Shown here: positions 61,734-64,000 of the stretch, piece after piece
How the letters are laid out: the number at the start of each line of letters is the position of its first letter
How positions within the stretch are numbered: position 1 is the stretch's first letter
DNA from: Pseudomonadota bacterium
Lineage (GTDB): Bacteria; Pseudomonadota; Gammaproteobacteria; Burkholderiales; Rhodocyclaceae
Direction of reading: 5' to 3'
Assembly: GCA_018241665.1 (NCBI GenBank)
Contig: JAFEDK010000008.1
Location: 62,001-126,000 of the forward strand
Length of the DNA: 64,000 nt
Translations under genes and position numbers: made by a program
Notes under the pieces: model-generated
Seen by the model: only the letters and a program-made list of their open reading frames with translations
The model's database searches: none
What the model was told of the DNA's origin: nothing

Positions 61734-63713
61734 TCAGGACTGCAGTTCCGGGCGATTCCGGAACTGCTCCAGCGCCACCGGATTGGCCAGGGCTTCGACG
61801 TTCTTCACCGGTCGATCGTGCACCACCGCGCGCACAGCCAGTTCGACGATCTTTCCGCTCTTGGTACGCGGAATGTCGTCCACCCGAACCACCTTGGCCG
61901 GCACGTGACGCGGCGTGGTGTTGTCGCGGATCGTGCGACGGATGCGGTCGATCAGCGCATCATCCAGCTCCAACCCTTCCCGCAGCTTGACGAAGAGCAC
62001 GACCCGCACATCGGTCGGATTCTGTGGCGGCCAGTCCTGGCCGACGACCAGAGATTCGACCACCTCGTCGAGCTTCTCGACCTGGCGGTAGATCTCCGCC
62101 GTACCGATGCGCACGCCCCCCGGATTGAGGGTGGCGTCGGAGCGACCATAGATGACAAGTCCGTCATGGGGGGTGATCTCCGAATAGTCACCGTGACACC
62201 ACACATTGTCGAAACGCTCGAAGTACGCCGCCTTGTACCTGGCACCATCCGGGTCGTTCCAGAAACCGATGGGCATCACCGGAAAGGGACGGACGCACAC
62301 CAGCTCGCCCTTTTCGCGACGAACCGGATGGCCCCCATCGTCGAACACGTCCACTGCCATCCCCAGCCCCTTGCACTGAATCTCACCCGGCCAAACCGGC
62401 AATGCGGGATTGCCCAGCACGAAGCAGGAAACGATGTCCGTCCCACCCGAGATCGAAGACAGGCACAGATCCGACTTGATGTCCCTGTACACGTATTCAA
62501 AGCCCTCCGGAACCAACGGACTGCCCGTCGAGAACATCGCCCGCAGACGGCTGAGGTCATGGGTTTCACGGGGCTTGAGACCCACCTTGGCAATCCCGTC
62601 GATGAACTTGGCCGACGTGCCGAAATGGGTCATGCCCTCCGCCTGGGCGTAGTCGAAGAGAATCGCGCCGTTACCGAGCATCGGCGAACCGTCGTACAAC
62701 AACAACGTAGCGCCGGAAGCCAGCCCTGAAACCAGCCAGTTCCACATCATCCAGCCACAAGTGGTGAAGTAGAAGAGGCGGTCACCGGGCTTCACGTCGC
62801 CGTGCAGACGATGCTCCTTGATGTGCTGCAGCAAGACACCGCCCGCGCAATGGACGATGCATTTGGGTACGCCGGTCGTGCCCGAGGAATACATGATGAA
62901 CAGGGGGTGAGCAAAGGGCAGCCGCGCAAACGGAATCTCGGTGACAGCCTGGAATGGCTTCACAAAATCGGGCAGCAGGCGAGCGTGATGAACATGGGAG
63001 AGGTCATGTTTTGCATGCACATAGGGCACCACCACCACGCGCCTCACCGACGGCAGGCCGTCTGTGATGGCCGCCAATCGATCCAGGCAGTCCACTACCT
63101 TCCCGTTGTAGTAGTAGCCATCGACAGCGATCAGCACTTTGGGCTCGATCTGGCCGAAACGGTCCAGCACGCCCTGTACGCCGAAATCCGGCGATGCCGA
63201 CGAGAAGATCGCGCCGATACTCGCTGCAGCCAGCATGACCACCAGCGTTTCCGGCAGATTGGGCATCCATGCGGCAACGCGATCCCCCTGCACCACGCCC
63301 ATCTCCCGCAGCGCAGCGGCAAGACGGGCCACCTGACGATACAGATCTGCGTGGCTCAGGCGATTCTTGACCCGATCTTCGCCCCAGAACACCAGCGCGT
63401 CGCCCTCATCGCGGCTGCGCAACAGGTTCTCGGCAAAGTTCAGGCGGGCTTCCGGAAACCAGCGCGCTCCAGGCATCCGCTCGCCATCCTCCAGCACCAC
63501 CGCCCCCTGCTCTCCCCGCAGCTCGCCGAGTTCCCAGACAGATACCCAGAACTCTTCCGGTTCATTGATGGACCAGGCGTGCAAGGCGGTGTAATCGGGA
63601 AGGGCTCGCCCCCAGCGTTGCTCGGCCGCCTTTGCAAAGACCGTGATATTGGCGGCAGCAACCCGCGCCGCATCCGGAGCCCAAAGAGGGCGATCTGCAG
63701 GCGTATAGCTCAT
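61734..63713 (-). CDS. aacS: Acetoacetyl-CoA synthetase
   Basis: 659 residues, ANL superfamily. The ATP loop is [44 protein letters not shown] and [24 protein letters not shown] are typical of AacS; the C-terminal [13 protein letters not shown] holds the adenylation lysine. It ligates acetoacetate to CoA for ketone-body or polyhydroxybutyrate-derived carbon use. GAGGAGAG precedes the ATG. It is followed by the isochorismatase-family gene and preceded by a thioesterase gene on the same strand. The motifs are intact. Confidence 0.93.
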   Translation of the reverse strand: MSYTPADRPLWAPDAARVAAANITVFAKAAEQRWGRALPDYTALHAWSINEPEEFWVSVWELGELRGEQGAVVLEDGERMPGARWFPEARLNFAENLLRSRDEGDALVFWGEDRVKNRLSHADLYRQVARLAAALREMGVVQGDRVAAWMPNLPETLVVMLAAASIGAIFSSASPDFGVQGVLDRFGQIEPKVLIAVDGYYYNGKVVDCLDRLAAITDGLPSVRRVVVVPYVHAKHDLSHVHHARLLPDFVKPFQAVTEIPFARLPFAHPLFIMYSSGTTGVPKCIVHCAGGVLLQHIKEHRLHGDVKPGDRLFYFTTCGWMMWNWLVSGLASGATLLLYDGSPMLGNGAILFDYAQAEGMTHFGTSAKFIDGIAKVGLKPRETHDLSRLRAMFSTGSPLVPEGFEYVYRDIKSDLCLSSISGGTDIVSCFVLGNPALPVWPGEIQCKGLGMAVDVFDDGGHPVRREKGELVCVRPFPVMPIGFWNDPDGARYKAAYFERFDNVWCHGDYSEITPHDGLVIYGRSDATLNPGGVRIGTAEIYRQVEKLDEVVESLVVGQDWPPQNPTDVRVVLFVKLREGLELDDALIDRIRRTIRDNTTPRHVPAKVVRVDDIPRTKSGKIVELAVRAVVHDRPVKNVEALANPVALEQFRNRPELQS

Positions 63714-63780
63714 GATGTCTCTCCTCGTTTTTCTTATGAAGGCCGGATCTTCGTCCAGCCCGTCAGGGAAGATGCCGTAG

Positions 63781-64000
63781 CTAGCTTACCTTGGCACGCA
63801 GCGCATCGGGGATCGGCACCGACTTGCCGGTGCGCGGATCCATCCACACTACCTTGGCGGCTCCCTCCGCATAAAGCCGATCATCGCCTTCCACATAAAG
63901 CTCATACCAGGTCATCACGCTGCTTCGGCCCGGCTCACCCGCATAGAGATGCACGACAACGGTTGCTGGGTAGTTCACTGGGACCATGAAAGTACAGCTG
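63781..64000 (-). CDS. Acyl-CoA thioesterase (4HBT hot-dog fold), C-terminal part
   Basis: About 72 C-terminal residues; the gene continues beyond the right edge. [24 protein letters not shown] and [23 protein letters not shown], then [11 protein letters not shown] match the second half of YbgC/4-hydroxybenzoyl-CoA thioesterase proteins. The catalytic aspartate region is outside the window. It is upstream of aacS with 67 bp between, in the same orientation, so a shared transcript for acyl-CoA turnover is possible. Confidence 0.8.
   Translation of the reverse strand, partial: SCTFMVPVNYPATVVVHLYAGEPGRSSVMTWYELYVEGDDRLYAEGAAKVVWMDPRTGKSVPIPDALRAKVS

Overview
The window reads as chromosome from a GC-rich betaproteobacterium, most likely Rhodocyclales (Azospira, Dechloromonas or Azoarcus relatives). 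The reasons are the high GC content with strong GC3 bias, a DUF3567-type protein typical of betaproteobacteria, a magnesium-type HemB, HemP and Bfd small iron proteins, and the tig-clpP-clpX-lon and pyrG-kdsA-eno-ftsB gene orders. There are no insertion sequences, prophage genes, CRISPR arrays or rRNA genes. Two tRNAs are present: Leu-UAG and Arg-CCU. Genus assignment is inference.

Layout: 1-3016 holds the 5' part of propionyl-CoA synthetase (prpE), a response regulator with a ruined GGDEF motif, and acrylyl-CoA reductase (acuI). An HDOD protein and the ABC-F ATPase Uup converge at 3167-5968. An iron micro-cluster follows (hemP, a 56-residue membrane microprotein, bfd) behind a Fur-box-like promoter. 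Next are a TetR regulator and the glycolate island: glcC divergent from glcDEFG, a lactate/glycolate permease and uspA, with two identical operator-like sites 110 bp apart. 15.3-23.8 kb is signalling (HD-GYP response regulator, 1127-residue hybrid kinase, a second sensor kinase) interrupted by htpG. 23.8-31 kb is housekeeping (greB, metY, a hydrolase, DUF2189, SIMPL, dtd, NlpC/P60 lipoprotein, hemB). Then come the tRNAs, ribA-mgtC, and a copper/silver efflux operon (CusF-like protein, TolC-like channel, CusB with a fused CusF domain, CusA).

The 40-46 kb block is proteostasis: trigger factor, ClpP, ClpX and Lon, with a near-consensus sigma-32 promoter in front of lon and another in front of htpG. 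46.2-51.1 kb is the prkA-yeaH-spoVR stress cluster, preceded by a possible 47-codon ORF that overlaps the prkA start. The right end has a secreted beta-helix protein, a DnaJ-like co-chaperone, trhP, rpmE, an ArnT-like glycosyltransferase, ftsB, eno, kdsA, pyrG, an isochorismatase-family hydrolase, acetoacetyl-CoA synthetase and a partial thioesterase.

Functional themes are C2/C3 acid use (propionyl-CoA, acrylyl-CoA, glycolate, acetoacetate), metal homeostasis (iron, copper), protein quality control and nucleotide-second-messenger-type signalling. The most promising unexplained elements are the two undersized ORFs coupled to known genes (6372-6542 and 46170-46313), the paired glc operators, the split CusF arrangement, a hairpin-rich intergenic RNA candidate near 31.1 kb, and the eno-ftsB hairpin.
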